Shown here piece by piece: positions 1 through 12,055 of a DNA stretch of 64,000 nt. The DNA lies in the NCBI GenBank assembly GCA_023935145.1, contig CM043699.1, positions 130,696,036 to 130,760,035 on the forward strand. Direction: 5' to 3'. Positions within the stretch are counted from its first letter, which is position 1; the number at the start of each line of letters is the position of its first letter. The notes under the pieces were generated by a model that saw nothing but the letters and a program-made list of their open reading frames with translations, was not told where the DNA came from and ran no database searches. Origin of the DNA: Bretschneidera sinensis. Its lineage: Eukaryota > Streptophyta > Magnoliopsida > Brassicales > Akaniaceae. The translations under genes were made by a program, and so were the position numbers.

Positions 1-930
1 AATAATAGTAAGAAGAAGACTGCTGAAATTAAATGTGCTCGTTTTTCTTATAATTAATTTTTATTCTCTTATTAATTGTAATTTGAAACACAATAGAATG
101 AGTAATCACAGAAGGAATTCTTTTTCTCATGATTGTCATATGGAAACATTTCAACATTCTTCAACAAAGATAGAATTAAATTGGGTCTAGCTCAAGCATG
201 ATAAATTCAATGAAGACTATATCCCTTTCTACAAAATTTGGAGTTGTCATTACTTAGCATGACAGCCCAGGACTGCTATGCTCACATGAATTTATACCTT
301 TCGACCTTCTCCACCCTAATAAATGCATTATAATCGGAACAATTATGATTATGGCTTATCCTTCAATTTTGTTTTCATCTTTATATATATTAATTGACAT
401 TTATATAAAGTACTCCTGACGCACCAAAATTATTAATATAAAAAATCAACAAAGAACAATTAATTTAATTTGTTAGTTTCATTTAATTCGAAAAATTATT
501 TTTTGTTGTGTTTCATCCATCTTTTAATGTTGTGGATTAAGATGACTATGTTGATGTTCAGTTGTTACATTAAAAGGGAAAAAGGAAACTATTGAACCTA
601 CAAAATTAAGTACTATCACATTATTGCCATTTTTTCATGCGTTTGAGTCCAAAACCTAAAGTCATATGGGGCACAAAATATGTTGCTTGAGAAATAATAA
701 ATCTTTCGAAAATGATTTATATGTTCCAATAGGTACCCTTTGGAATATATCATGTGGTGAACGGGTATGGTGGCTTTGCTAAAGAGTTGCAGGTTTTCAA
801 ATTTGTCATTGTGATTACAAGTGTTAATTATGATTAAATTTGAATAAAAAGTAATTTCCCATTTTCCTTTTAAAAAATAGATTGTTAATTTTTTCAAACA
901 TTCTCTCAAACAGATATTTGAATTTAACTA
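1..930. other. Intergenic AT-rich sequence, no gene seen
   Basis: I see no coding feature that I can support. A 97-codon minus-strand reading frame at 616-909 has no recognisable family signature and is treated as chance. The only motif of note is a TAAATGCA box at 320-327, listed separately. Confidence 0.5.
320..327 (+). promoter_or_regulatory. L1-box match, distal
   Basis: TAAATGCA matches the L1-box consensus TAAATGYA bound by HD-ZIP IV proteins. It is about 2.7 kb upstream of the HDG2 start codon, so function is uncertain. An 8-bp consensus with one degenerate base occurs by chance in AT-rich DNA. Confidence 0.3.
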
Positions 931-1400
931 TTCACTGTTTCGCGCCACACGTTTGTTATCATCTTTTATTTGATTACTAATCCTCCCTTTTAAGGAAGTT
1001 AAGATTTATATCTTCTTACTATGATATATACAGTCAACAAAGAGATATGTGAAAGTACGAGTGATCAAATTTTTGTGACACGTTGCATTCCAGTATAACG
1101 GTTCATTGTTCGCGCCTTTAATTTAATTACCAATCCTCTCTTTTAAGTAAGTTAAGATTTATGTCTTCTCATAATATATACGCTATACAAACAATTAATG
1201 AAAAGGTATGTGAAATTGCGACTGGTCATCATTTTTACAACACGTTGCATTCCAATATAACGGTTCATTGTTCGCACCACGCGTTAGTTATCATCTTCAA
1301 TTTAATTACTATTCATTCTTTTTAAGTAAGTTAAGATTCATGTTTCCAAATGATATATAGTCAACCAAGAGGCATGTGAAATTGCGACTTGCATTCCAAT
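931..1400. repeat. ~165-bp tandem repeat, about 2.8 copies, upstream of HDG2
   Basis: Three successive units start near 931, 1101 and 1263, each with a TTCA(C/T)TGTT-TCGC(G/A)CC-like anchor. Each then has an AATTTAATTAC block, TTTTAAG(T/G)AAGTTAAGATT and an ATGTGAAA-TGCGA segment. Spacing is about 170 and 162 bp and the third copy is truncated near 1400. The copies differ by many substitutions and small indels, so the array is not recent. No coding potential is seen in it. It lies about 1.7 kb or more upstream of the HDG2 start codon. Confidence 0.8.
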
Positions 1401-1819
1401 CGAATATTTCAAAATTAAAAGCAATTTATATCATAAGCACGGAATATATATGATATTTATTTGCCACGATGATCAAGATTATTTATAGATTTTGTTATAT
1501 AAAAAGATTATTTATAGATTTATAATTAATCAAGGATAACTTACTTTAATCCATGTCTCCCAATGATTAGTACAGTACATGATTCACCTTATCTTCTTTT
1601 TTTCTTTTTCTTTTTCTTTTTTGCATTCTTCTTTTTTTATGCATAAAGGAAGTATATTATATTTTCTTTAAAAAATTATGATACTCAATATGCTTAAGTA
1701 TTAAAAAGTGAAGAACAAACTAATTTTAACGAGCAAATTTTGAGAATTTTTTTCAAGTTTGGTAGCCGTCATTCGTTGCACTATACATACTCTCCACCTA
1801 GGGGAAAATTAAACATCAA

Positions 1820-2070
1820 ACTGTCTCTCTTCTCTCTCTCTCTCTCTCAATAGCAATTACACCTCTCCACCATTAAATGCAATTGCACCCTCTCAATACG
1901 CTCAGCAATAACTCCTCCCTGCAACAATTTTCTCCATCTGTTCCTTCTTCCTCCTCCCATTCTCTACTTTTCCATTACATTATCTCTCTTTCTCTTCCTT
2001 GATTCTCCATCTTCTTCTTTTTCTTCTTTACTCTTTCATGATTTATTCTCTCTCTTTCTCCCTCTCTACA
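1820..2070 (+). promoter_or_regulatory. CT-rich promoter or 5' leader tract of HDG2
   Basis: There are repeated CTCTCT and CTTCTTC runs on the plus strand, including a CT dinucleotide repeat at about 1827-1849. Such pyrimidine patches are common around plant transcription starts. The exact start site cannot be placed from sequence alone. The following ~1 kb up to the ATG at 3063 probably holds a 5'UTR intron: there is a plausible GTAGGT donor near 2251 and an AAACAG acceptor ending at 2985. Confidence 0.4.
1870..1881 (+). promoter_or_regulatory. L1-box (HD-ZIP IV binding site) in the HDG2 promoter or leader region
   Basis: The bases read CCATTAAATGCA. They contain a perfect L1-box (TAAATGCA, 1874-1881) and match the published HD-ZIP IV preferred pseudopalindrome GCATTAAATGC at 10 of 11 positions. 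L1-boxes are known to direct epidermal (L1 layer) expression and are bound by ATML1, PDF2 and relatives. The site sits inside a pyrimidine-rich CTCTCT tract (about 1820-2070) that resembles plant core-promoter and leader DNA. Because the downstream gene is itself an HD-ZIP IV factor, auto- or cross-regulation is the natural inference. Confidence 0.6.
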
Positions 2071-2617
2071 TATCACCACCTACTTCCTGTTATAACAGCT
2101 GTTATACATCCCAAAACCACCTGATAAACCACAACTGCATCACACAATAGTGGTTTACCGGCGACCAAGGCTAACCCAGAACAGATCCACCTCTCTCACT
2201 TTCTCGGTCTTCCTCTAGGGCTTTTAAAGGGTGCTTTATTAAATTTGCGTGGTAGGTCAAAACCTTTTTTGAAAGCAAATTTGCTACTTTTCTCAATTCT
2301 ATACTCTATTATAAACTCTTTTAATTTTGGGGATCAGTGGTTTTGCAAAACCCCATCATTTCTATGGATATTGTAAAATCTGCAGCATATCTTGCTTCTT
2401 TTTGTTTCCCGTTTGTATTCTCTTGGTTCAGATAATCAGATAGACATCTAGAAAGAGAGAAAAGGAAAAAAGTTCTTATTTTGTCCATACGGACGGGGGA
2501 TAGTTGGATTCTCCGAAATTTCCGTTATGCGTTATATATTTCTTATTCTTAGCTGTAAAAACAAACAAAAAAAAATTAGATTACTCATATTTCGGTAAAA
2601 AAAACCAGATTTTATCC

Positions 2618-2621
<4 letters not shown>

Positions 2622-2657
<36 letters not shown>
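2622..2657. repeat. (TA)n microsatellite
   Basis: An uninterrupted run of alternating A and T of about 36 bases lies in the presumed 5'UTR intron of HDG2. It is likely length-polymorphic. Confidence 0.9.
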
Positions 2658-2662
<5 letters not shown>

Positions 2663-2832
2663 AAAATAAAAACTGGTTTTAGTTTTGGTAATGTTAAGGC
2701 AAGGGCCGTATCCAATTTGTCAAACTCTTATCTTTGTATTTTATATGCTGCTACTCTCTCTTGCATTTGGCACGTAAGAATCAGATAGGTTGAGATTTAA
2801 AAAAGACAGAGAGAAGAAATCCCTTTTTAACG

Positions 2833-2863
<31 letters not shown>

Positions 2864-2872
2864 AAAAAAAAA
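2833..2872. repeat. Homopolymer junction: about 21 C followed by about 19 A
   Basis: A run of about 21 cytosines is followed directly by about 19 adenines, roughly 190 bp upstream of the HDG2 ATG. The minus strand carries an equally long G run, so G-quadruplex or i-motif folding is possible. The exact run lengths are error-prone in any assembly. Confidence 0.85.
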
Positions 2873-3062
2873 GCCATAGTCAGCTACTCAGCTCTGTCCG
2901 TTTTCTCTACTTGTTGCAATTTCATTTGCTTCTAGAGAGTACTAGCAAGGGAATCTAACAAAACTTTTTTCTTCTTTATAAACAGATACCCAAAATCAGA
3001 AGATCAGTACAACAAACAACAAGTGATAGAGTCCTGAGAGAAAGGAGATCAGTGAAGAAGAT

Positions 3063-6000
3063 ATGCCAGCTGGAGCTATGATTCCGGCCAGAAACATGCC
3101 TTCGTTGATGGGTCGGAACGGAAATGTTGGTGTCTTTGGATCTTCCTCGTCAGGACTTTCCCTTGGTCAGGTGATGGTCAATTTTATTTATTTTTTTCCT
3201 TTGCTTATAATTATTATTAGCTAATTTTCAAATCTGTGTTTTTCTTTTAGGGCTTTGTGGTGTAAATTCTTTTCTAGGTCTTTTCCATTTTTTTTTAATA
3301 TTTGATTGACCTGGTTGTTTTTTTTTTATTCTTTTGTGAGTGTGACTTGATTCACTTTTTTTTTTATCATTTCTTCTCTCTAATAATCTTAAACAGCTAA
3401 CAGGTCTTTTTGTTCTTCTTCTACTACTGTTTGGGTACTTGAAAAAAAAAGTGTATTTGGTCTTATTATGAGATTATTTTATTTTTGCTATTCTTAGAAA
3501 AATCCTTCTCGATATCTGAGAAAAAAACGCGTAAAGTCTTTTGACCTTTTACGAAAAGAATCTGACTAGTCTTTTCATGTACTACTACAGATTTCTCTCA
3601 TAGGATTTGGATTTTCAGTCTTGACTTTCTTTTGTCATAATCTTTATATTCTCCATATTATATCATTGGGGAAATTAAAAAAAAAAATGTTTTATTTTGA
3701 GTGGAGATATATAATTTTAAGTTTTCTGAATCTTAAAGATCTGTAGAAAATGTTTGAACAGGCAAACATGCTTGAAATGGAAGGCCAACTTCACCCACTG
3801 GAAATGGTACAAAACACCTCCGATAGCGATTTTGCTGCGAGATTGAGAGAGGAAGAATTATTCGATGATAGCAATAATAAATCTGGTAGCGAAAACCAAG
3901 AAGGTGTTGCCTCTGGTGACGATCAAGAACTTCAACGTCCCACTAAGAAGAAGAGATACCATCGCCACACTCAGCTCCAGATCCAAGAAATGGAAGCGTA
4001 AGCTAAATCTTAATTAATTATTTATTTATTTTTATTATGACATTTTGATTCTAATTCTAATTCTAAATTTTTTTTTTAGTTTCTTCAAGGAGTGTCCTCA
4101 CCCAGATGACAAGCAAAGGAAGGAACTTAGCCGTGAATTAGGGTTGGAGCCTTTGCAAGTCAAATTCTGGTTCCAAAACAAGCGCACCCAAATGAAGGTA
4201 TAACTTATGTTTTGGATTTTTCTATATTACATCAAGGACGGCCGTTACAGTATCTGTCTTCTCCAACGGCAAATTTTTGGAATTAAACAAAATTAAAACA
4301 AAATTCTTATAATTAGCTAATTAAATTTTCCTTTGCTAATTAAAGAATATTATAGTTAGCTTTTTAAGTAGATCTCTAATTTGTATGTAACGCTCCTGCA
4401 GACCCAACAAGAGCGCCATGAAAACACAGCGCTACGATCTGATAATGAAAAGCTTAGGGCTGACAACATAAGGTATAGAGAAGCTCTTAGCAATGCTTCA
4501 TGTCCCAATTGTGGAGGCCCTACAGCTCTTGGTGAGATGTCCTTTGATGAACATCATCTCAGAATCGAAAATGCCCGCTTAAGGGATGAGGTAATCTATT
4601 AAATATATCATTAATTATATGAAGATTGCTACGGTTAGCCTTGATTGACGCGATCATATTGGACATGACATGCACGTGTGTCTGGACATAATATGCATTT
4701 CACAGTCCAATTGTTGATGGGTAGTCGGGATCACACTGTAGCACACTAAGCACTTGTCTTTATATATTTAGTAAAAATTTGTTGAATGATGTTAATATTT
4801 TTCCCTTAAAAAGAATTTTTTCTTATTAATTATGGAAGAAGATCCTTTGATTTTTTTGCCATTATTTTTCCTTTCAAGGTTGATCGTATTTCAGCTATCG
4901 CTGCCAAGTATGTGGGCAAAGGAATGGTGAATTATCCACTTTTCTCTTCTCCTTTGGCTCCTCGTCCTCTTGAACTTGGGGTTGGTAATTTTGGGCTTGG
5001 AGGAGAAATGTATGGTGCTGGTGACCTTATTAGGTCAATTGGTACACATAGTGAAGCTGATAAGCCAATTATAATTGAGCTTGCGGTGGCGGCAATGGAA
5101 GAAGTAATTAGAATGAGCCAGATGGGTGAACCCATGTGGATAACTAGCCTTGATGGCACAATGGTTCTACTAAATCAGGATGAATACAATAAGACCTTTC
5201 CTAGAGGGATCGGGCCTAAACCTACTGCGTTTAGCTGTGAAGCCTCCCGGGAAACTGCTGTTGTTATCATGAACCATATTAACCTCGTTGAGATTCTCAT
5301 GGATGTGGTAAATGATCAACATACTATCGCATATATGTATACTAACAGTTAGGGTTTTTATTACTTGAAAAATTGGACAATATTGATATCGACATATACC
5401 TAATTATTGATTTTCTATGACGGCATCTAGAATCAATGGTCGACTATGTTTTCCGGCATTGTCTCCAGAGCTATGACTATGGAAGTCCTGTCAACAGGAG
5501 TAGCCGGGAATTATAATGGAGCCCTCCAAGTGGTAATATGCAGCTTGTTTCATCCTTTGTCATACTAATTACCTTGTAATTAAAGTTCTAAAATTAATTA
5601 GTACATTTTGGTGCATATATACTAATTAGAATTCAAAAAAGATCTCAAGATATAAATTTTATTAATATCCATCTATTTATAGCAATTGATTATCTTTTAC
5701 TGTAAGATCTTGAAGTTATTAAAGTTAGATCCTAGAATTGTATTTAAGATTACAGAGAAAAAACATCAAAGGAAGCTATGCGATTTTTGTATTTAAAGCC
5801 AAACATCTTCTCGGATGAAATTGGAATATAATTGCACTCAATCTAATGTTTATTCAACATTTGATTTTTCAGATGACTGCTGAATATCAAGTTCCTACAC
5901 CACTTGTCCCGACTCGTGAGAGCTATTTTGTAAGGTACTGTAAACAACATTCAGATGGGCTGTGGGTAGTGGTCGATGTCTCCTTGGATCATATTCGCCC

Positions 6001-9000
6001 TAGTTCAACAGTTAGATGCCGAAGAAGGCCATCTGGATGTATAATTCAAGAAATGCCAAACGGATACTCGAAGGTAAATTAATAATTTTCAAGTTATTAA
6101 TCAGCTAAAACAATTATAATCGATCTGCTTAAGAGCATTTACATTGATTTTTGTCGACTAATTAATCATTTTATCTTTGAATCACATTTATTAGGTTACT
6201 TGGGTGGAGCATGTAGAAGTGGATGATAGAGGTGTTCACAATCTATACAAGCAGCTTGTTAGCTCAGGTCAAGCTTTTGGGGCTAAACGTTGGGTTGCTA
6301 ATTTGGATAGACAGTGTCAAAGGCTTGCAAGTGTGATGGCAACAAACATTCCAACTGGTGATGTTGCTGGTAATTAATACTAATTACATAAGTTTCTTCT
6401 TGATTTCCTAATTCTACATTAAAATTGAATTAATAAGTTCAAATCAAGCTTTCACTTAATTAATAATTATTTTTAATTGTATTTTATTTTCTCAATCAGT
6501 ATTAACAAGTCAGGATGGGAGGAAAAGTATGCTTAAGCTGGCTGAGAGAATGGTGATAAGCTTTTGCTCTGGAGTGAGTGCCTCTACCACCCGCACTTGG
6601 ACAACGTTGTCTGGCACTGGGGCTGATGATGTTAGGGTTATGACCCGACAGAGTGTGGATGATCCAGGCAGACCTCCAGGCATTGTGCTGAGTGCTGCAA
6701 CTTCCTTCTGGCTTCCTGTTCCGCCGAAGAGAGTGTTTGATTTCCTCCGTGATGAGAACTCTCGGAATGAGGTATTTCAACTTTCAAAACCCTAGACTTG
6801 CGTTTGCATTTAGTCACTTGATAATTGATTTTTTTGGAACATGGAATAGTATTGATTAAATAGAAATATCTACTGTTAATTGAGAACTTAGACAAATGCC
6901 ATTCCTCACACAATCTGGGTTGCATAATAAGTCGTAGTCCTAACTGTTTTTCTTGATGATACGAATCATAGCAATTCTATTTCTTGTAGAACAAAATGAT
7001 ATATTTAGTATTAAATGAAAATTAACTTGTATAGAAATTTCTCATTTTGCAGAATTTGTATGGCACTGAAATGTTTAATTAGTTTTATGTTGGACAAAAT
7101 ATTGAAGTTTGAAATGATTTACCTTCAACTGGATGTAATCTAATTTGGCTTCAAAATATTATCTGATAAGTTTTAATATAATCAATTCCATAAGCTTTGT
7201 TTTCTTAGGTATCAATTTAACTTATGTTGTACTTTCACATTAAAATTCAAGATCTTATAATGATGTTAACAAAATTAAAATTCTGTATGCGCACGTGTGA
7301 GTGAGTTACTATGTCTTTTGGTTGTCTATAGATATGTTTGCTTGGTTAATGTATATAATGTGTACCCGTAAGTTTTGATAATATAAGAGTCAATTTTAAC
7401 TTGTGTTGCATGCACATTTTGAGCTCCAAGATCTTATTATAATGTTAATAAACTTACGATTCTATATGAGCACGTGCGCCCCTGTATTGCCATATCATTT
7501 AGTTGTCTATAGATACTTTCTTGCTTGGTTAATGTTTACAAAATGCGTATCATAAAACTTTGAATTTTGGTGTCAATCTAACTCACGTTGCATACCCATA
7601 TTAAACTCCAAAATCTTATTTATAACGTTAACAAACATAAGATTTTATATGAGCATGTGTGCTTCTGTAGTACCATATGTTTTAGTTGTCTATAGATTGA
7701 TAGATTTTTTTTTAGTAATTAACGTATATAATATCATAAGCTTAGGTGCCAATTTAACTTACCTTGCATGCCCATTTTAAGCTCCAAGATCTTACTATAT
7801 TGTAAACAAGCTTAAGATTTCATATGAGCACGTTATATGTTACTGTATCTTTTCTACTTATCAAATGTGTTACCATATCTTTTAGTTGTCTAAAGGTATA
7901 AACCTTCTTCGATGGGTAGCATATACAATGCACATCATAAGCTTTGACAATTTAGGGTCAATTGAACTTACATTGCATGTCTATGGTGAGCTCTTTTATC
8001 TTATTATAACGTTAACCAACTTGAGATTCTATATGAGCACGTGCACCATATCATTTACTTTGGGTGCCAATTTAACTTACGTTGCATGTCTATTTTAAGC
8101 TCCAAGATCAAATTATAATGATACAGAACTTTTGGCTTCCTTCTCACTCACGCATGTGAGTATTACCATATCCTTAGTTTTCTATGGATCGAAACTTTCT
8201 TACTTGGTTTACACATATAATGCACACCATAAGCTTTGATAGCTTAGGTGTCAATTTAACTTGCGTTGCATGTATGTCCATGTTAAGCTCCAAGATCTTA
8301 TAACGTTTTCAAGCTTAAGATTTTGTGCGTGTGCACATCAATATTACCATAACTTTTAGATCTCAATATCTTACTTAACGAGCTTAAGATTTGTTTGTGC
8401 ATGTGAAGGTGTATATCTCTGTATCTGTTAGTTGCCTACAAATAAATAATTTCTTGTTTGGTATATGCTAACAAATTAATTTGAGCTTTGTGCGGACGAG
8501 TGCGTGTATTTCCATATCATTCCATTTTTGGATGGAAGATTAAAAAAGATAATTTATTAACATGATGTCAGCCTCTAGAAAATTAGTCTAAGAAGTGCAG
8601 GCATTAATTTCTTGACATGGTTTAAGCTATATGGTTAAGATTTTTTTATTGGTTTAATGGATGGTATATATATACAACGGAGGTAGCCTTCCCCATCTCA
8701 AATACCCCTTGACTAATGAAGGCAGGATTTGATCTCAGGTGGTTAGTAAGACCACTTTACCAACTAAAGTAGCTAGTTGGCACCTTCGTGGCCCAGATCT
8801 AAAAAAGCAAAAAAAAAAAAGAAAAACCATAAAAAAAATTCAAACTGTATAGAATGATTTAATTCTAGTTCTTATATCTCTCTAAACTACAGTGGGATAT
8901 TCTTTCCAATGGCGGAATTGTCAGTGAAATGACACACATTGCTAACGGGCGGGATACAGGCAATTGTGTCTCTCTTCTTCGGGTGAATGTAAGTCGGAAA

Positions 9001-9477
9001 CCAATTACATTTTTCTGTTCAGTTTCCATTCCTTTGTTGTTAATTCACAGTAGAACTGATCATCTTAATTACCCATATATGACATGTTTGTATCTATAGA
9101 GTGCAAATGCAAGCCAAGGCAACATGTTAATTATCCAAGAGAGTTTCACAGATCAGACAGAATCTTTTGTGATTTATGCACCAGTTGATATTGTTGCAAT
9201 GAATGTTGTGTTGAATGGAGGGGATCCAGACTATGTGGCGCTTCTGCCCTCGGGTTTTGCTATTCTTCCTGACGGGACTAATCTGCTTGGAAGAGGAATT
9301 GGTGAACCTGGGGAATCTGGTGGATCCCTTTTAACTGTGGCATTCCAGATTTTGGTTGATTCAATTCCTACTGCAAAGCTTTCTCTTGGCTCAGTTGCAA
9401 CTGTTAACAATTTAATTGGATGCACTGTTGAGAGGATCAAGGCCTCTTTAACATGCGAGAACTCAGGAACTCTATAG
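3063..9477 (+). CDS. HDG2: HD-ZIP IV homeodomain-START transcription factor, HDG2-type
   Basis: Eleven coding exons with GT..AG borders: 3063-3170, 3762-3997, 4080-4197, 4402-4590, 4879-5307, 5431-5532, 5873-6073, 6195-6369, 6500-6771, 8893-8988 and 9100-9477. They join without stops into 767 residues. The first exon encodes the [15 protein letters not shown]-terminus seen in HDG2-like proteins of many plants, which fixes the start. An acidic Ser/Glu-rich stretch (residues 66-92) precedes the homeodomain (about 97-155, with KKRYHRH and FWFQNKR). The plant zipper-loop-zipper follows at 156-220, with the CPNC cysteine pair at 188/191. A START domain runs from about 279 to 505, and the HD-SAD region continues to the C-terminus ([34 protein letters not shown]). 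The family acts in the nucleus as dimers on L1-boxes in epidermal cells; HDG2 is linked to trichome and stomatal-lineage development. The 2121-bp intron 9 is unusually long and repetitive. Identity as HDG2 rather than another clade member rests on remembered family sequence. Confidence 0.93.
7130..8480. repeat. Degenerate tandem repeat filling HDG2 intron 9, unit about 185-290 bp
   Basis: About seven related units follow each other inside the intron. Each holds in order an AAGCTTTGATA-like block, (G)TCAATTTAACTT(A/G)CGTTGCATG, AAGCTCCAAGATCTTAT, AACGTTAACAA, TATATGAGCACGTG and TTAGTTGTCTATAGAT. The last block recurs near 7320, 7500, 7683, 7883, 8172 and, diverged, near 8430. Three units keep an intact CACGTG palindrome (7292-7297, 7471-7476, 8038-8043) and others have one-base variants. 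No open reading frame is conserved across units, so this is not a tandem exon array. Confidence 0.8.
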
Positions 9478-9489
9478 TTTAAATTCTAG

Positions 9490-9971
9490 GTATGTTAACT
9501 ACAACTTATGCATCTTCTAATTATGTAGGGGTCATTGTTTCTTCTTCAATTCCAATCTCTATAGTAAATAGTATTATTGGCATGTAGACTATGACCAGTG
9601 GTAAGAAAGAAAAGCAAGAGGGAGTGGAAATAAATCGGAGTGTAAACAAGTCTCAATCCTTTTAAATTTGGGAGGATTGGAGAGTAGAAAATAAAATAAA
9701 AACTTTTTGTCTTTTACTTCTTTCCTTCCATGCATGTCAATCTTGTTTACCAAACAAAGAGGAAAGATCAATATTTTTTTCTTCTCATTTTTCTATTATC
9801 TCTCTTTGATCTCTCTTAATTTGTCTTTTCTCTTACCAATCATAACCGTTGTGTTTGAGATTTCTTCAATTTGGGGTTTTAATCAAATCAAGAAGCTTTT
9901 TATACGTTGAGTATTGCATATATCTCATAATTGTTGCAGCAAATCTCACTTCAGTTTTGTTGTTGTTGCAG
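9490..9971 (+). other. Probable 3'UTR intron of HDG2
   Basis: Thirteen bases after the TAG stop the sequence reads CTAG then GTATGTTAAC, a good donor. A polypyrimidine-like TTTTGTTGTTGTTGCAG acceptor ends at 9971. The next stretch, about 9972-10600, has no convincing ORF and looks like 3'UTR. The donor is only ~12 nt beyond the stop codon, so splicing here would not be expected to trigger nonsense-mediated decay. This is inferred from splice signals only. Confidence 0.5.
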
Positions 9972-10599
9972 TTATAAACAGAAGAAGGAGAAAATGGATG
10001 GAAAACCAAAGAACAAAGCTGGTGAGAAATTTTGCCATATAGAAGATGGGGAGAAGTCAAGAGCGCACCTTAACAATGATCCTTTTGACTCATGGTGTTT
10101 GTTTAGGGCACAGAAATATTCTAAGCCTTTCACCAAGTTTTCAAGGGATTAGAGGTTCGGGTATTGACTTCCGAAAAAAGAAGAGAGTGAAAGCAACAAA
10201 AAAAACATAAAAGAGACCTCTATTATAAAGGGTTTAAATCCCTTTCTGTTTCTTAACTTTGTGGTTATAGTTTTTGGTTATTAGGGTTTTTGTCTAAGAG
10301 GGGTTTCCTGTCTCTTGTCTATCCCTTTTTTGCCTTCTTCCCTTGTTGTTTGTGTGTTTTTAAAGAAATGGTGCTTGGAAAAGCTCATGCTAAATAGCAG
10401 ACATTGGCTGGCTTCCTTTTTTTAATTTCCCATTTAATTAAAGTGCCTTTGAAATATTTGATTTCCCCGTTTTTGTTTGTTATCTTTGGTTCTCTATTGT
10501 AATTTCTGCAATGCCTTTTCCAATGTTTTTAGGCTTATATTACAATGTTGGTGACTAGGTAAATGGTGACAGGACCAGCTAATTGTTGGGTATGTTCTG

Positions 10600-11792
10600 A
10601 AACATATTGCAATGATGGGTTATATATAATGTATAAACATCAACCAATTAATATCATATATATATTGCACAGTTAAAAGTTAATTTTATTCAGGAGTGCT
10701 AAATAAAGCATATAATTAATTAGCTACTACTTCAAGCTGTTTAATATTATTAAGGTGAAACAATATGATATGAGGTTCTTTAAGTTATTCTATGTTGAAG
10801 AGTATAGTGGATATTTGTGTTCCTTGATTTCAAGAAATTCTTGTGTTCATCGGTTACAATTGGAACAATTTTGATCGTTAATAAAAAATTAAAGAAAAAA
10901 AATATATTGTCTTCGGTCAGTTGGACTTAGTGTATACAATTTTTTTTTATCTAACATTATAATAATATGTGATTTTGAGTTTAATCTGAGAACAATGTCT
11001 TGATTTCAATTGGTCTTGATTATCATCCCTTCATTAAAAAAGAAAATATTGTATTGACTTTGCCTCTATTAATTGTTAATTTAATGACACCTTACTCTAA
11101 TCAACCATTATGAGACATGATAGGCTTATAACCATTTTGTTCATTCTATTTAGATACCTTTTTTTTTTTGTCTCAAATTGAATTTTAATGTTTTACCTTT
11201 TAAAATAAGTTTGGTTTTTAATTATTTAAAATTATTTATAATTTTTGAAAATTTGTGAAAACAGAGATCATATTTTGAAAATTTTATTGATTTATCATTA
11301 AAAAAAACTAATATAATTTGAAGAATAGTAGTGGAACTTAGAATTCAATTATAAGGTGTAATTATAGTTTCTTCTATATAAATGACGGCTCGTGTCTTTT
11401 TGATACTATTTAATAGTAGTTTAAAGTATCATTTGACAATAATTTGATATAATGATATCATTTAACGATAATTAAGATACTATTTATGATTTGAAAGTCA
11501 AATGATACATCAATTATTGTTTAATGATAAGTATCTTTTATTAAAATGATGTTTCTTTCCTATTTATATGTTGATTATTTTTTTTATTACGTGTGGATTA
11601 TCATGTAGTGATGGGTTATTGGTTACTAAATTTATAGATTTGCAATCACTGTATTTATACTTTATTGTTTTCAATAAAAAAATTATTGTATAATAATAAA
11701 TTAATAAACCACCTTTAAAGTTAATAAGTAGAGATTAAGTAAGAGAAATTCATACTTAGTACATATCCATGAAATACATATGGTACAAAGAT

Positions 11793-11829
<37 letters not shown>

Positions 11830-12050
11830 TTTCACTAAACCATTATATGAATTACTGTATATGTATTTTTCATAGAACGAAACTAAAATAAAAATTCCCC
11901 ATGACACATTGACACCCATGTATTTCTTTTATGACCTTTTTCCTTCCCCTTTTTTTTTTGTTTTTTTCTTTTTCGCCCATTTTAGGTTTTTCCTGTAATA
12001 CCACTAGTTATTACTGCTACCGACTACGGAGTAGTATATGACAAAACTAC
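10600..12050. other. AT-rich intergenic region between HDG2 and the F-box remnants
   Basis: No gene is seen. It holds an AT dinucleotide microsatellite at about 11795-11827 and short ATGATA/TGATAT(C/A)ATTT-type imperfect repeats near 11400-11530. All reading frames in it are short and lack family signatures. Confidence 0.5.
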
Positions 12051-12055
12051 ATCCG

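Noticed and set aside
2504..2788. 94-codon plus-strand frame upstream of HDG2
   Set aside because: It runs through a TA microsatellite and presumed leader intron. There is no conserved composition.
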